The notes under the pieces: model-generated
Databases searched by the model: none
What the model saw: only the letters and a program-made list of their open reading frames with translations
What the model was told of the DNA's origin: nothing
Translations under genes and position numbers: made by a program
Shown: positions 7,157 through 15,344 of the stretch, piece after piece
Layout of the letters: the number at the start of each line of letters is the position of its first letter
How positions within the stretch are numbered: position 1 is the first letter of the stretch
DNA from: Nocardiopsis ansamitocini
GTDB taxonomy: Bacteria; Actinomycetota; Actinomycetes; Streptosporangiales; Streptosporangiaceae
NCBI RefSeq assembly: GCF_030268225.1
Contig: NZ_BSQG01000004.1
Span: 62,001-126,000, forward strand
Direction: 5' to 3'
DNA length: 64,000 nt

Positions 7157-8878
7157 TCAGGACAGGTGGGTGCGCACCGTTTCGATGAAGCGCAGCACGG
7201 CCACCGACCCTGGGTCGCGTTCGCCGACGCTGCGCTGGCCCACCCAGGCCGCGCGCCCGCGTGCGGACGCCAGGTGTGCGGTGTCGGTCACGGCGCGCTG
7301 TGCGGTGTCGGCAGCCAGCGCGGCAGCCTGGGCGGGGGTGAGCGTGTCCGACGCACCGGCCAGGGCCTGGTGCACCGGGAGCAGTACGTCCACCAGCGTC
7401 TTGTCGCCGGGTTGTGCGCCGCCGCGCTCCTGGATGCGTCGGGTCACCGCATCGGTGATGCGCGCCGCGCCGGCCACGTCGACGTCGCCGTCGGTGGTCT
7501 CGGCGCCCGCGGCCATCAGACCCGATCCCACCAGGGCGGCGAACGTCGAGGGGTTGGCCGAGGCGAAGGCGGTACCGCTCACGGTGAGGATGTCGGCCGC
7601 GTGGGCGTCCTCGGGGAGCTCCAGCAGGATGGAGCGCACCGCCTCGGCGCCGGCGGACACCGTGATGCCCAGGTCGCCGTCGCCCAGGGCGGCGTCCAGG
7701 GCACGCAACTCCTCGGCGTGGGCGGGCAGGTGGGTGAGGATTTCCAGCAGGGCGGCGCGCAGCCGGCTGGGAGTACCGGTGCGGCGCACCGGCGGGGCGG
7801 TCGCCGGCGTCGGCGAAGCGGCCAGTGGAGCGTCGGTGGGCTCGGGTGCGGACGATGCGGTCGGGGCGACCTGGCCCTGGGAGAAGAACGGGGAGGCGGC
7901 CGGGGCGTCGAGCAGGTCGGCGAGTTCCTCGTCCAGGCGCACGATCGACAGTGACGCGCCGGCCATCTCCAGGCTGGTGGCGAACTCGCCGATGTAGTGG
8001 CGGTGGATGAGGACGCCGCGCCGGCCCAGGACCTGGTGGACGCGGCGGTAGATGAGGTAGAGCTCCTCCAACGGGGTGGCGCCCAGGCCGTTGACCAGGA
8101 CTGCGACCCGGTCGCCGGGAGCGGGGTCGAGTTCGGTGAGGATCTCGGCGAGGAAGCGGTCGGTGATCTCGTCGGCGCTTTCCAGGGGGCCGCGGTGGCT
8201 TCCGGGTTCGCCGTGGATGCCGATGCCCACCTCCATCTCGCCGTCGTCGAGGCTGAAGGTCGCCTCGCCCGCCGCGGGCAGGATGGTGGGGGACAGGCCC
8301 ACGCCCATGGTGCGGGTCGCGTCGACGGTGCGTTGGGCGACCGCGCGCACCTGTTCCAGGTCGCAGCCGTTCTGCGCTGCGGCGCCGGCGGTCTTGTAGG
8401 CGAAGAACAGTCCGGCCACGCCGCGCCGGCTGGACTCCTTGCCCGCGGGCGCGGAAAGGATGTCGTCGGTGCCCAGGACGGTGGCGGTGGCGATGCCCTC
8501 AGGGGCGACCATGTCGGCGGCCAGGTCGAAGTTGTAGATGTCGCCGCCGTAGTTGCCGTACAGGTAGAGCACGCCCGCACCGCCGTGGGAGGCGCGGGTG
8601 GCGGCCGCGACCTGCTGGGCCGAAGGCGAGGAGAACACGTTGCCCACGGCCACCCCGGTGGCCAGGCCGTGGCCCACGTATCCCAGGAACAGCGGCAGGT
8701 GCCCCGATCCGCCGCCGGTGACGATGGCGACCTTGCCGGGCAGGGGGGCGTCCGCGCGCACCAGGGCGCGGCGGTCGGTCGAGGCGGGGGCCAGCCGGTC
8801 GGGGTGGGCCAGCAGCAGCGCCTCGGTCAACTCGTCGACGAAGTCGTCGGGCCGGTTGATGATCTTCTTCCATGCCAC
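7157..8878 (-). CDS. Dihydroxyacetone kinase-type DhaK-DhaL fusion kinase
   Basis: A 573-residue ATP-dependent kinase. The N-terminal DhaK domain has G-G-G-S-G-H-L-P and the I-H-G-E-P-G motif, whose His222 is the residue that binds the ketone carbonyl covalently in characterised enzymes. A proline/alanine-rich linker (near residues 340-370) leads to a C-terminal DhaL domain with the Mg-ADP motif G-D-G-D-L-G. The fold phosphorylates dihydroxyacetone or larger ketoses such as erythrulose. GTG start at V-A-W-K-K-I-I-N, with AGGAAG about 13 bases upstream; a TTG 45 bases further out is possible. It is the last gene of the GntR-TctCBA-DapA operon, so the substrate is probably the ketone released by the upstream lyase. 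Confidence 0.9.
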   Translation of the reverse strand: MAWKKIINRPDDFVDELTEALLLAHPDRLAPASTDRRALVRADAPLPGKVAIVTGGGSGHLPLFLGYVGHGLATGVAVGNVFSSPSAQQVAAATRASHGGAGVLYLYGNYGGDIYNFDLAADMVAPEGIATATVLGTDDILSAPAGKESSRRGVAGLFFAYKTAGAAAQNGCDLEQVRAVAQRTVDATRTMGVGLSPTILPAAGEATFSLDDGEMEVGIGIHGEPGSHRGPLESADEITDRFLAEILTELDPAPGDRVAVLVNGLGATPLEELYLIYRRVHQVLGRRGVLIHRHYIGEFATSLEMAGASLSIVRLDEELADLLDAPAASPFFSQGQVAPTASSAPEPTDAPLAASPTPATAPPVRRTGTPSRLRAALLEILTHLPAHAEELRALDAALGDGDLGITVSAGAEAVRSILLELPEDAHAADILTVSGTAFASANPSTFAALVGSGLMAAGAETTDGDVDVAGAARITDAVTRRIQERGGAQPGDKTLVDVLLPVHQALAGASDTLTPAQAAALAADTAQRAVTDTAHLASARGRAAWVGQRSVGERDPGSVAVLRFIETVRTHLS

Positions 8879-8928
8879 GGGGTTCAGCTCGCTTCCTGCT
8901 CGCGTGATGGTCGCGCGGGTCAAAAGGG

Positions 8929-8971
8929 GGGCCGCCGCGCGCGTGCGCCCTCCGCAGATGCGCGGCGGCCC
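8929..8971 (-). terminator. Intercistronic hairpin between the DapA-like and kinase genes
   Basis: A 12-bp perfect stem (GGGCCGCCGCGC with GCGCGGCGGCCC) and a 19-base loop lie in the 106-base gap inside the operon. It may partly terminate or stabilise the upstream mRNA and so lower kinase expression. This is read from the sequence only. Confidence 0.5.
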
Positions 8972-8984
8972 GGTCTGGGAAAGG

Positions 8985-9854
8985 TCAGCCCAGTTCGTGG
9001 GCGGTGTCCTTGAGGATCTGCAGGTCGTGTGCGCTGACGGGTTCGCAGCTGACGCGCACCGGGCCCGCGGGCAGGCCCTGCACCTCCAGTCCGGCCTTGA
9101 GGTGGGCGATGCTGCCGCCCTTGACGGCGGCCACCGCGCGCTCCACCTGGGGCTGGGCCGCGCGCGCGGCTTCTGCGTCGCCGTCGCGCAGGGCGTCGCG
9201 CAGGGCGATGAAGGGCTTGGGGAAGACCGAGGAGACTCCCGAGACCACGCCGGTGCCGCCGGAGTGGATGAGTTCGGCGAAGGCGATGTCGTTGCCGGAG
9301 ATGATGGTGAAGTCGGCGGGGGCGGCGGCCAGGAACGCCGAGACCGAGGCGTCGCTCTCCCCGCTGATCTTCACGCCCGCCACACCCACGTCGGCGAGTT
9401 TTTGCAGCTGGTCAGGGGTGACCGGCGTGGTGGAGCGCAGCTGGAAGAGGTAGGCGAACACCTGGGCGCCGCCCGCGGCGGCCACGATGCGCTCGTAGTA
9501 GCGCGCGACCGCGTCGATGGGCGCGGGCAGGAAGAACGGGGTGATGGCGGCCAGGCGCTGGGCGCCGGCACCGGTGATGGTGCGGGTCAACTGCTCGGCC
9601 TGGCGCGGGGTGGCCGCGCCCACGTGGGCGTAGGTGCGTTCGGGGCCGAAGACTTCCAGGGCGATGGTGAGGACGTCCAAACGTTCCTCGTCCTCCAACG
9701 CGGTGAACTCTCCGGTGGTCCCGGCGGCGAAGACGGCGTCGGCACCGCGGGCGTTGATGGACTCCAGCAGGGTCTGCACGCCTTCGCGGTCGAGGCGCTC
9801 GTCGTGGGTGAAGGGGGTCGGGGCCGCGGTGATGACCTGCGCTTGGGTGGGCAT
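8985..9854 (-). CDS. DapA/NAL-family class I lyase or aldolase
   Basis: A 289-residue TIM-barrel protein of the dihydrodipicolinate synthase/N-acetylneuraminate lyase family. Family marks are A-A-P-T-P-F at the N-terminus, A-G-T-T-G-E-F around residues 45-51, and G-V-K-I-S-G carrying the Schiff-base lysine. The usual Y-N-x-P segment is replaced by Y-L-F-Q-L, so it is probably not the biosynthetic DapA. The family cleaves or forms C-C bonds using pyruvate or dehydrates sugar acids. ATG preceded by GAAAGAGAG. With the tripartite transporter and ketose kinase in one operon, an aldol cleavage giving pyruvate plus a dihydroxyacetone-like ketone is my inference. Confidence 0.85.
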   Translation of the reverse strand: MPTQAQVITAAPTPFTHDERLDREGVQTLLESINARGADAVFAAGTTGEFTALEDEERLDVLTIALEVFGPERTYAHVGAATPRQAEQLTRTITGAGAQRLAAITPFFLPAPIDAVARYYERIVAAAGGAQVFAYLFQLRSTTPVTPDQLQKLADVGVAGVKISGESDASVSAFLAAAPADFTIISGNDIAFAELIHSGGTGVVSGVSSVFPKPFIALRDALRDGDAEAARAAQPQVERAVAAVKGGSIAHLKAGLEVQGLPAGPVRVSCEPVSAHDLQILKDTAHELG

Positions 9855-9885
9855 GGCTCTCTTTCGGGTGGGACGGATGACGGTT

Positions 9886-11412
9886 CTAGGGGGTGAGGGT
9901 GTCGCGGTCGGCCGTGTCGGGCTGTGTGGCGCGGGTGCGGGCACGGCGGCGCTTCCAGGACTCGCGCAGCGGGGGCACGACCAGGGCCAGCACGCTGATG
10001 GTGAGGATGGTCATGGCCAGTGGGCTGGTCAGGATGTTGGAGACTCCACCGATCTCCAGGGAGCGGCGTAGGTTGCCCTCGGCGAGTTTGCCCAGGATCA
10101 GACCCAGCACGACGGGGCCGGCGGGGATGCCGAAGCGCCGCAGGAACAGGCCCACGAGGCCGAAGGCGAGCATGATGCCCACGTCGAAGATGTTGTTGCT
10201 GATGGCATAGGTGCCCACCATGCAGAACACCAGGATGACGGCCCACAGGAAGTGGCGCGGCAGGTCCAGCAGCTTCACCACGCCGCGCATGCGCAACAGG
10301 CTGATGCCAAGGGTCAGCACGGTGGCGATGAGCATGATGCCGGCGATGCTGTAGACCAGGTCCGGTTGGTTGGCGAACAGCGAGGGGCCGGGCTGGATGC
10401 CCCACACCACCATGGAGCCGATCATGACGGCCATGACGGAGTCACCGGGAATACCCAGGGCCAGGGTGGTGGTGACCGAACCGCCCAGGGTGGCGTTGGA
10501 GGAGGTGTCGGCGGCGGTGATGCCTTCCAGGGAGCCCTTGCCGAACTCCTCGGGCGTCTTGGAGGCGCGTCGGGCCTGGTCCCATCCCAGGATTCCGGCG
10601 ATGTCGCCTCCGGTGGCCGGGACCACGCCGACCACACCGCCCACACCGCTGCCCACGGCCAGTGGCTTGAGCATGGTGCGCCAGTCCTTGCGGGTGGGCA
10701 GCCATTTGCCGAACTGGGTGATGGGGGTGACGCCGGAGCGCCGGTGGGTGAGGATCTGGTCCAGGACCTCGGCGATACCGAAGAGGCCGATGATGGCGGC
10801 GATGAAGGGGATGCCCTCGGAGAGTTCGGGGACGCCGAAGGTGAAGCGGGCGACACCGGTGATGGGGTCGCGGCCCACCGCGCCGAGCAGCAGCCCCAGG
10901 ACACCGGCCATGAGGCCCTTGGTGATCTTGCCGCCGGACACGCCGATCATCATGGTCAGGCCGAACACCACGAGGGCGAACATCTCGGCGGGGCCGAAGT
11001 TCAGTGCCAGCTGCGACAGCGGGATGGCCGCCACCATCAGCAGGGCGATGCCCACCAGGGTTCCCCACGCCGAGGCGAAGGCCGAGGCGGTCAGGGCCAG
11101 GCCGGCGCGGCCCTGTTTGGCCATGGCGTAGCCGTCGAAGGTGGTGGCGATGGAGGCCGGGGTGCCCGGGGTGTTGATGAGGATCGCCGGGACGCGGTCG
11201 CCGAAGTTGGCGGCCACGTAGATGGTCAGCAGCACCGCGAGCCCGGGAATGGGGTCCAGGGAGAGGGTGAATCCGCTGGCCAGGGCCACGGCCATGGTCG
11301 CGGTCACGCCGGGGAAGGCTCCCACGAGCATGCCCAGGACCGCTCCGGCGGCGATGCACAGTGCGACGGTGGGGTCCAGCAGTGCGCCGAACCCTTCGAT
11401 GAGCGGGCTCAT
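9886..11412 (-). CDS. tctA: Tripartite tricarboxylate transporter, large membrane subunit TctA
   Basis: A 508-residue, very hydrophobic protein with about 11-12 predicted membrane segments. TctA signatures are G-A-F-P-G-V-T-A-T-M near the N-terminus, I-L-I-N-T-P-G-T-P-A-S-I, and the repeated half-motif A-T-L-G-G-S-V-T-T-T-L-A-L-G-I-P-G-D in the second half. It forms the permease core with TctB and takes substrate from the binding protein TctC, using an ion gradient. The ATG overlaps the TctB stop (ATGA), so the two are coupled. Substrates of the family are citrate and other carboxylates. Confidence 0.93.
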   Translation of the reverse strand: MSPLIEGFGALLDPTVALCIAAGAVLGMLVGAFPGVTATMAVALASGFTLSLDPIPGLAVLLTIYVAANFGDRVPAILINTPGTPASIATTFDGYAMAKQGRAGLALTASAFASAWGTLVGIALLMVAAIPLSQLALNFGPAEMFALVVFGLTMMIGVSGGKITKGLMAGVLGLLLGAVGRDPITGVARFTFGVPELSEGIPFIAAIIGLFGIAEVLDQILTHRRSGVTPITQFGKWLPTRKDWRTMLKPLAVGSGVGGVVGVVPATGGDIAGILGWDQARRASKTPEEFGKGSLEGITAADTSSNATLGGSVTTTLALGIPGDSVMAVMIGSMVVWGIQPGPSLFANQPDLVYSIAGIMLIATVLTLGISLLRMRGVVKLLDLPRHFLWAVILVFCMVGTYAISNNIFDVGIMLAFGLVGLFLRRFGIPAGPVVLGLILGKLAEGNLRRSLEIGGVSNILTSPLAMTILTISVLALVVPPLRESWKRRRARTRATQPDTADRDTLTP

Positions 11413-11909
11413 AGCGGAACTCTCAAAAGGACGCCGAACAGGAGGTACAGGACCGCGGTGGTGATCACGGGGAAGATCAGGAGCGCCTTCCAGCCGCGGC
11501 CGCCACCGATGTAGGTCAGGCCCGCGAACAGCACGGCGGTGGACACCCGGAAGTCCACGAAGTACCAGAGCACTCCGTAGCCCAGGATGGCCGCCAGGAT
11601 CGCCACCAGCCGAACGGCTCCGGCGCGGGTGGCCTCTTCGGGGGCTTCGAGGGCGCGCGGACGTGCCCAGGACAGGCCGGCGTGCAGCAGGCTCAAGCCC
11701 ATCAGGAGCAGTGCCAGGCCCTCGGGCCACCAGCGCGGGCTGAACTGGGTGAGCCGGTTCCCCTCGGGAATCTGCATGCTCAGAACGAGGGCGGCGGCGC
11801 CCACGGCGAGCCCGGCCAGGGCCGGGACGAGTTCACGGAGCCGAGAGGGGGTCCGCGCCGCCTCCGGCGCGGACCCTTCCCCGGTGCCGGGGATCGGTGC
11901 GGTGGACAT
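11409..11909 (-). CDS. tctB: Tripartite tricarboxylate transporter, small membrane subunit TctB
   Basis: A 166-residue protein with four predicted membrane helices, starting after a 25-residue polar N-terminus and separated by a basic loop near residues 80-95. Size, topology and position between tctC and tctA identify it as TctB, a poorly conserved subunit. It begins 5 bases after the tctC-side gene ends and overlaps tctA by 4 bases. Confidence 0.85.
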   Translation of the reverse strand: MSTAPIPGTGEGSAPEAARTPSRLRELVPALAGLAVGAAALVLSMQIPEGNRLTQFSPRWWPEGLALLLMGLSLLHAGLSWARPRALEAPEEATRAGAVRLVAILAAILGYGVLWYFVDFRVSTAVLFAGLTYIGGGRGWKALLIFPVITTAVLYLLFGVLLRVPL

Positions 11910-11914
11910 CGTGA

Positions 11915-12892
11915 TCAGGACCCGTCGGAGAGCAGCTGCTCGAAGCGGTCGGTCTCGGACTCCACGAACTCGGCGTACTCGGCTGCGGGCACGTTCACGG
12001 GGATGTTGCCCGAGTCGGTGATGATGGTGGTGAACTCCTCGGAGCCCGCGGCGGCGGCGAACGCCTCTTCCAGCGACGCCTTGACTTCTTCGGGCAGGCC
12101 CTGGGGGGCACCGATCCCGCCCCAGCCACCGATGACGACGTCCACGCCCTGCTCGGCGGCGGTCTGCACGTCGGGCAGCGATTCCGAGGGCTGGTCGTCG
12201 AAGATGGCCAGGACGCGCAGGCGTCCGTCGGCCTGGGCCGGGGAGGTCTCGGAGATTCCGGCGATCACGGCGTCGACCTGACCGCCGATGGCGGCGGTGA
12301 CGGCCGGGGCGCCGCCGTCGAAGGGCACGGGCTGGAACTCGGTCCCGGTGCTCTCGCCGAGGTCGTCGGTGGCGGCCTCCCAGATGGAGCCGGCCCCGGA
12401 GTTGGACACGGTGATGGACCCGGGGTTCTCCTCAGCGGCCTTGACCAGGTCGTCGAGCGTTTCGTAGGGGCTGTCGGTGGGGACGGCGACGGTGGCCGGC
12501 ACCGACACCATCTGTCCGATCAGGTCGTAGGAGGCGGGGTCGACCTCGTAGCCCTGGAAGCCCAGCATGACGGTTTCCACGGGCAGGTAGCCGATCGTGT
12601 AGCCGTCGGCGGGGCGTCCCGCCAGGTGCTGTAGGCCCACCGAGCCGGCGCCGCCGGTGCGGTTCTCCACGATGATCGACTGGCCCAGGGTGTCCTCCAT
12701 CTGGGAGGCGAGTGTGCGTGCGGCCAGGTCGGAGGCTCCGCCGGCCTGGTAGGGCACGACCAGCGTGATGTCCTTGCTGGGGTAGTCGGCGGCGTCCTCG
12801 GAGGTTCCGCCACGGTTGGCGCAGCCGCCGACGGCGACCACGGCCGCCAGGGCGAGGAGTCCTCCGGTGACGCGGATGGTGGTGGTGGGCAT
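11915..12892 (-). CDS. tctC: TctC-type solute-binding lipoprotein
   Basis: A 325-residue extracytoplasmic binding protein. A signal peptide with lipobox V-G-G-C predicts lipid attachment at Cys24. The mature protein has Y-P-S-K-D-I-T-L-V-V-P-Y-Q-A-G-G-A-S-D, a classic TctC/Bug start where the backbone contacts a carboxylate, and later V-E-N-R-T-G-G-A-G-S-V-G. ATG with GAAAGGA 7 bases upstream; a longer open frame adds non-family residues. It captures the substrate for TctAB. The specific acid is unknown. Confidence 0.92.
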   Translation of the reverse strand: MPTTTIRVTGGLLALAAVVAVGGCANRGGTSEDAADYPSKDITLVVPYQAGGASDLAARTLASQMEDTLGQSIIVENRTGGAGSVGLQHLAGRPADGYTIGYLPVETVMLGFQGYEVDPASYDLIGQMVSVPATVAVPTDSPYETLDDLVKAAEENPGSITVSNSGAGSIWEAATDDLGESTGTEFQPVPFDGGAPAVTAAIGGQVDAVIAGISETSPAQADGRLRVLAIFDDQPSESLPDVQTAAEQGVDVVIGGWGGIGAPQGLPEEVKASLEEAFAAAAGSEEFTTIITDSGNIPVNVPAAEYAEFVESETDRFEQLLSDGS

Positions 12893-13100
12893 GGTGATCC
12901 TTTCGGTGGTGGGGTGAGGTGTGTGGTTGTCGCGGCGGGTGCCGTGCGCGGTGCGGCGACGTCGTGGTCGCCTCGTGCGCGGGCCGGGCCTGATGGGCCG
13001 TACGGGCCGGTTGTGTACGGCACTGACGCCGTGATGTGCCCCGGACACCGGGGAAGTGGAAGTGATGGTGCGGTGGGCCGGTGGGTTCGGCCCGGGGCCG

Positions 13101-13760
13101 CTATTGCTCCAGGTAGCGCTGGCGCAGTCGGCGCCGTGCGTTGTCCAGGTGGGAGTGGAGTTCTCCGAAGACCTGTTCGGGGTCGGCGGCGCCGATGAGG
13201 CCGGCGAGGAGTTCGTGTGCGGCCACCGAGGGCTGTAGGTCCTCGTAGCGTTCGTTGGAGGCCAGCAACAGCATTTCTATGGTCGGGCGGTACTGCGCCC
13301 ACACGCCTTCCAGTCGCCTATGCTCGGCGGTGCTGTAGAAGACGGAGTGAAATTCCAGGTCAGCGGCGGTGAAAGCCTCGGGGTCATGGTTTTTGGCGGC
13401 GGTGCGCATGACCTCCAGGGTTTCCTGCAGGCGGGCGGTGAGCCCGGGGCGGTTCTTGTCCAGGGCGATTTCCAGGGCCAGGCGTTCCATGGACTCGCGC
13501 AGGGAGAACAGTTCGTCGATGTCTTGCACGCTCAGCCCCACGACCGTGGCACTGCGCCGGTTGGTGTCGATGAGTCCTTCGGCGGTGAGCGTTTTGATGG
13601 CGTCGCGTACGGGGCCGCGACTCAGGTTGAACTGCTCGGCCAGGTGGCCCTCGACCAGAGAGGTCCCCCGTGTGTAGCGCCCGGTGATGATCATGCGCCG
13701 CAGCTCGTGGGCGACCTGGTCTCCCAGGGCCCGCTGCTTGATGGGCAGGATCTCCGACAT
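13101..13760 (-). CDS. GntR/FadR-subfamily (FCD domain) transcriptional regulator
   Basis: A 219-residue regulator. The N-terminal winged HTH (residues about 10-75) includes L-A-E-Q-F-N-L-S-R-G-P-V-R-D-A-I-K-T-L. The C-terminal all-helical FCD domain has the usual acidic/His ligand positions (E-R-L-A-L-E, D-L-E-F-H). The family senses small carboxylates and often represses its own operon. It is the first gene of the Tct operon, and a triple GTTAAC element sits 11 bases upstream of its ATG, a likely autoregulatory operator. Confidence 0.9.
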   Translation of the reverse strand: MSEILPIKQRALGDQVAHELRRMIITGRYTRGTSLVEGHLAEQFNLSRGPVRDAIKTLTAEGLIDTNRRSATVVGLSVQDIDELFSLRESMERLALEIALDKNRPGLTARLQETLEVMRTAAKNHDPEAFTAADLEFHSVFYSTAEHRRLEGVWAQYRPTIEMLLLASNERYEDLQPSVAAHELLAGLIGAADPEQVFGELHSHLDNARRRLRQRYLEQ

Positions 13761-13771
13761 GGCGACCTTTC

Positions 13772-13793
13772 GGTTAACTGTTAACGGTTAACC
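13772..13793. promoter_or_regulatory. Triple GTTAAC operator upstream of the GntR-Tct operon
   Basis: Three GTTAAC hexamers spaced exactly 7 bases apart form a nearly symmetric 22-bp element beginning GG and ending CC. GTTAAC is itself palindromic, and AT-rich sites of this kind are rare in DNA of this composition. It lies just upstream of the regulator start and probably binds the FCD-GntR protein encoded next to it. Confidence 0.75.
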
Positions 13794-14209
13794 AGATTGA
13801 ACCACAGTGTGACCTGTGTCAATACCGCGGGTGTCCCAGGTCGCGCCACGCCTGGCGGGACGCCTTGCCCGTATGGGTGTTCCGGCCAGAAAAAAACCTT
13901 TTGAACTGCAATGACTCCATAGAGTGAGCGCCGTGGCGTGGGGGTGGGGAAAGGAGCACTGGTCGCCCTGTCGTGCCTGTTCGCAGTGGTGGGCGCCACG
14001 CCGCAGGGCGGCAGGGAGTCCCGCAGTGGGTCTTCGATCATCGATCGTGATAGCTCCGGCCGGGGATTCACACCAGCCAACACCGCCGCGGTGCACCACC
14101 GAGCGTCTGGCCGGCGTACACGGCGCCCGCTGGTACCTTGCAGATGCCGCGAAGCGCCCGGGCGCGGGCCCGCGCATCCATCGAGCCACCTGGAAAGACG
14201 AGCGAAGCA
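13794..14209. other. Intergenic region between the Tct operon and def
   Basis: About 415 bases without a supportable gene. It should contain the leftward promoter of the Tct operon close to the GTTAAC element and the rightward promoter of def; a TACCTT box near 14130 is a possible -10 for def. Open frames across it give low-complexity, arginine-rich translations. Confidence 0.4.
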
Positions 14210-14878
14210 ATGGCCGAGCAACACGTGTCCGAACCCGAAGCCGATACCCGGGTCCGGGTCCAGGGCCAACCCGTCGACTCCTACCCCGAGTGGGCGCCCG
14301 AGGCCGCGCGCGGCAAGGTCCTGCGCGTCACCGCGGTGGGCGAGGAGGTCCTGCACCGCCGAAACGCCGAGGTCACCGAGTTCGGCACCCCCCAACTGCA
14401 CACCCTCGTCGACGACATGTTCCGCACCATGTACGTGGCCGAGGGTGTGGGACTGGCCGGCAACCAGGTGGACGTCGACCTGCGGCTCTTCGTCTACGAC
14501 TGCCCCGACGACGACGGGGTGCGTCACGTCGGCCACGTCATCAACCCCCAGATCCAGACGCACGGAACCGAGGAGGACGGTCTGGTCGTGGAGTCCGAGG
14601 GGTGCCTGTCGGTTCCCGGCCCCCACGCCGACCTGGCCCGCGCACCCCGCGCCGTGGTCACCGGCTTCGACCGTGACGGCGCGCCCGTGACCCTTGAGGG
14701 AACCGGTTACTTCGCGCGATGCCTCCAACACGAGACCGACCACACCCTGGGGCGCCTCTACATCGACCGGCTCTCCACCCGTGAACGCAAGAAGGTCCTC
14801 AAGACCATGAACGACATGCGCGACCACGTCATGGAGCGGCGTGCCGAGAACGCCGAGGCCCTGACGTTCACCGAGTGA
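14210..14878 (+). CDS. def: Peptide deformylase
   Basis: A 222-residue deformylase with all three metal-site motifs: G-V-G-L-A-G-N-Q (motif 1), E-G-C-L-S-V-P (motif 2, cysteine ligand) and Q-H-E-T-D-H (motif 3, two histidine ligands and the catalytic Glu). It removes the formyl group from nascent proteins. A polar N-terminal extension of about 35 residues precedes the catalytic domain. This may be one of several paralogues; motif 1 has Gly-Asn where most have Ala-x. A hairpin terminator follows directly. Confidence 0.95.
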   Translation: MAEQHVSEPEADTRVRVQGQPVDSYPEWAPEAARGKVLRVTAVGEEVLHRRNAEVTEFGTPQLHTLVDDMFRTMYVAEGVGLAGNQVDVDLRLFVYDCPDDDGVRHVGHVINPQIQTHGTEEDGLVVESEGCLSVPGPHADLARAPRAVVTGFDRDGAPVTLEGTGYFARCLQHETDHTLGRLYIDRLSTRERKKVLKTMNDMRDHVMERRAENAEALTFTE

Positions 14879-14883
14879 CCGGC

Positions 14884-14911
14884 GGGCGTGCCGCGCGCGT
14901 GCGGCACGCCC
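14884..14911 (+). terminator. Hairpin terminator after def
   Basis: An 11-bp perfect stem (GGGCGTGCCGC with GCGGCACGCCC) and a 6-base loop start 5 bases after the def stop codon. Confidence 0.7.
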
Positions 14912-14918
14912 ATCCGCG

Positions 14919-14924
14919 TAGGGT
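14919..14924 (+). promoter_or_regulatory. -10 box for a leaderless VOC gene
   Basis: TAGGGT lies 7 bases before the ATG of the next gene, which has no ribosome binding site. This spacing puts the transcript start at or next to the start codon. Confidence 0.5.
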
Positions 14925-14931
14925 CGCTGCC

Positions 14932-15321
14932 ATGGTCAACGTCCTCAGCAGCCGCATCCTGCTGCGCCCCAGCGACCTCCAGCGCAGCAGGGACTTCTAC
15001 CGTGACGTCCTGGGCCTCGCCGTCTACCGGGAGTTCGGGCCCGCTGAGCACCGGGGAACGGTGTTCTTCCTGGGCGGGGGGTTCCTGGAGCTGTCGGGAA
15101 GCGGACAGCAGCTCCCCCAGGACTGGCCCACCCGGCTGTGGCTACAGGTCCCCGACATCGCCCGGGCCCGTGCGGAACTCGCCGAGCGCGGCGCGCCCAT
15201 CACCGGCGAACCCAAACGTGAGCCCTGGGGCCTCGTCGAGATGTGGACCTCCGACCCCGACGGACTTCCCATCTGCGTGGTGGAGGTCCCCGACGACCAC
15301 CCCATGCGTTACCGGCCCTGA
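14932..15321 (+). CDS. VOC-superfamily protein (glyoxalase/bleomycin-resistance fold)
   Basis: A 129-residue protein with the beta-alpha-beta-beta-beta VOC repeat: S-R-I-L-L-R-P-S-D-L-Q-R-S-R-D-F-Y-R-D-V-L-G-L at the N-terminus, and a C-terminal D-P-D-G-L-P-I-C-V-V-E carrying a conserved acidic ligand. Function could be dioxygenase, isomerase or drug-binding; none can be chosen. It appears to be transcribed as a leaderless message. Confidence 0.85.
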   Translation: MVNVLSSRILLRPSDLQRSRDFYRDVLGLAVYREFGPAEHRGTVFFLGGGFLELSGSGQQLPQDWPTRLWLQVPDIARARAELAERGAPITGEPKREPWGLVEMWTSDPDGLPICVVEVPDDHPMRYRP

Positions 15322-15332
15322 CCCGCGCCGCC

Positions 15333-15338
15333 TAGGAT
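15333..15338 (+). promoter_or_regulatory. -10 box for a leaderless hypothetical gene
   Basis: TAGGAT lies 6 bases before the GTG start (9 before the alternative ATG), with no ribosome binding site between, the typical layout of an actinobacterial leaderless promoter. Confidence 0.5.
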
Positions 15339-15344
15339 CGTTCG

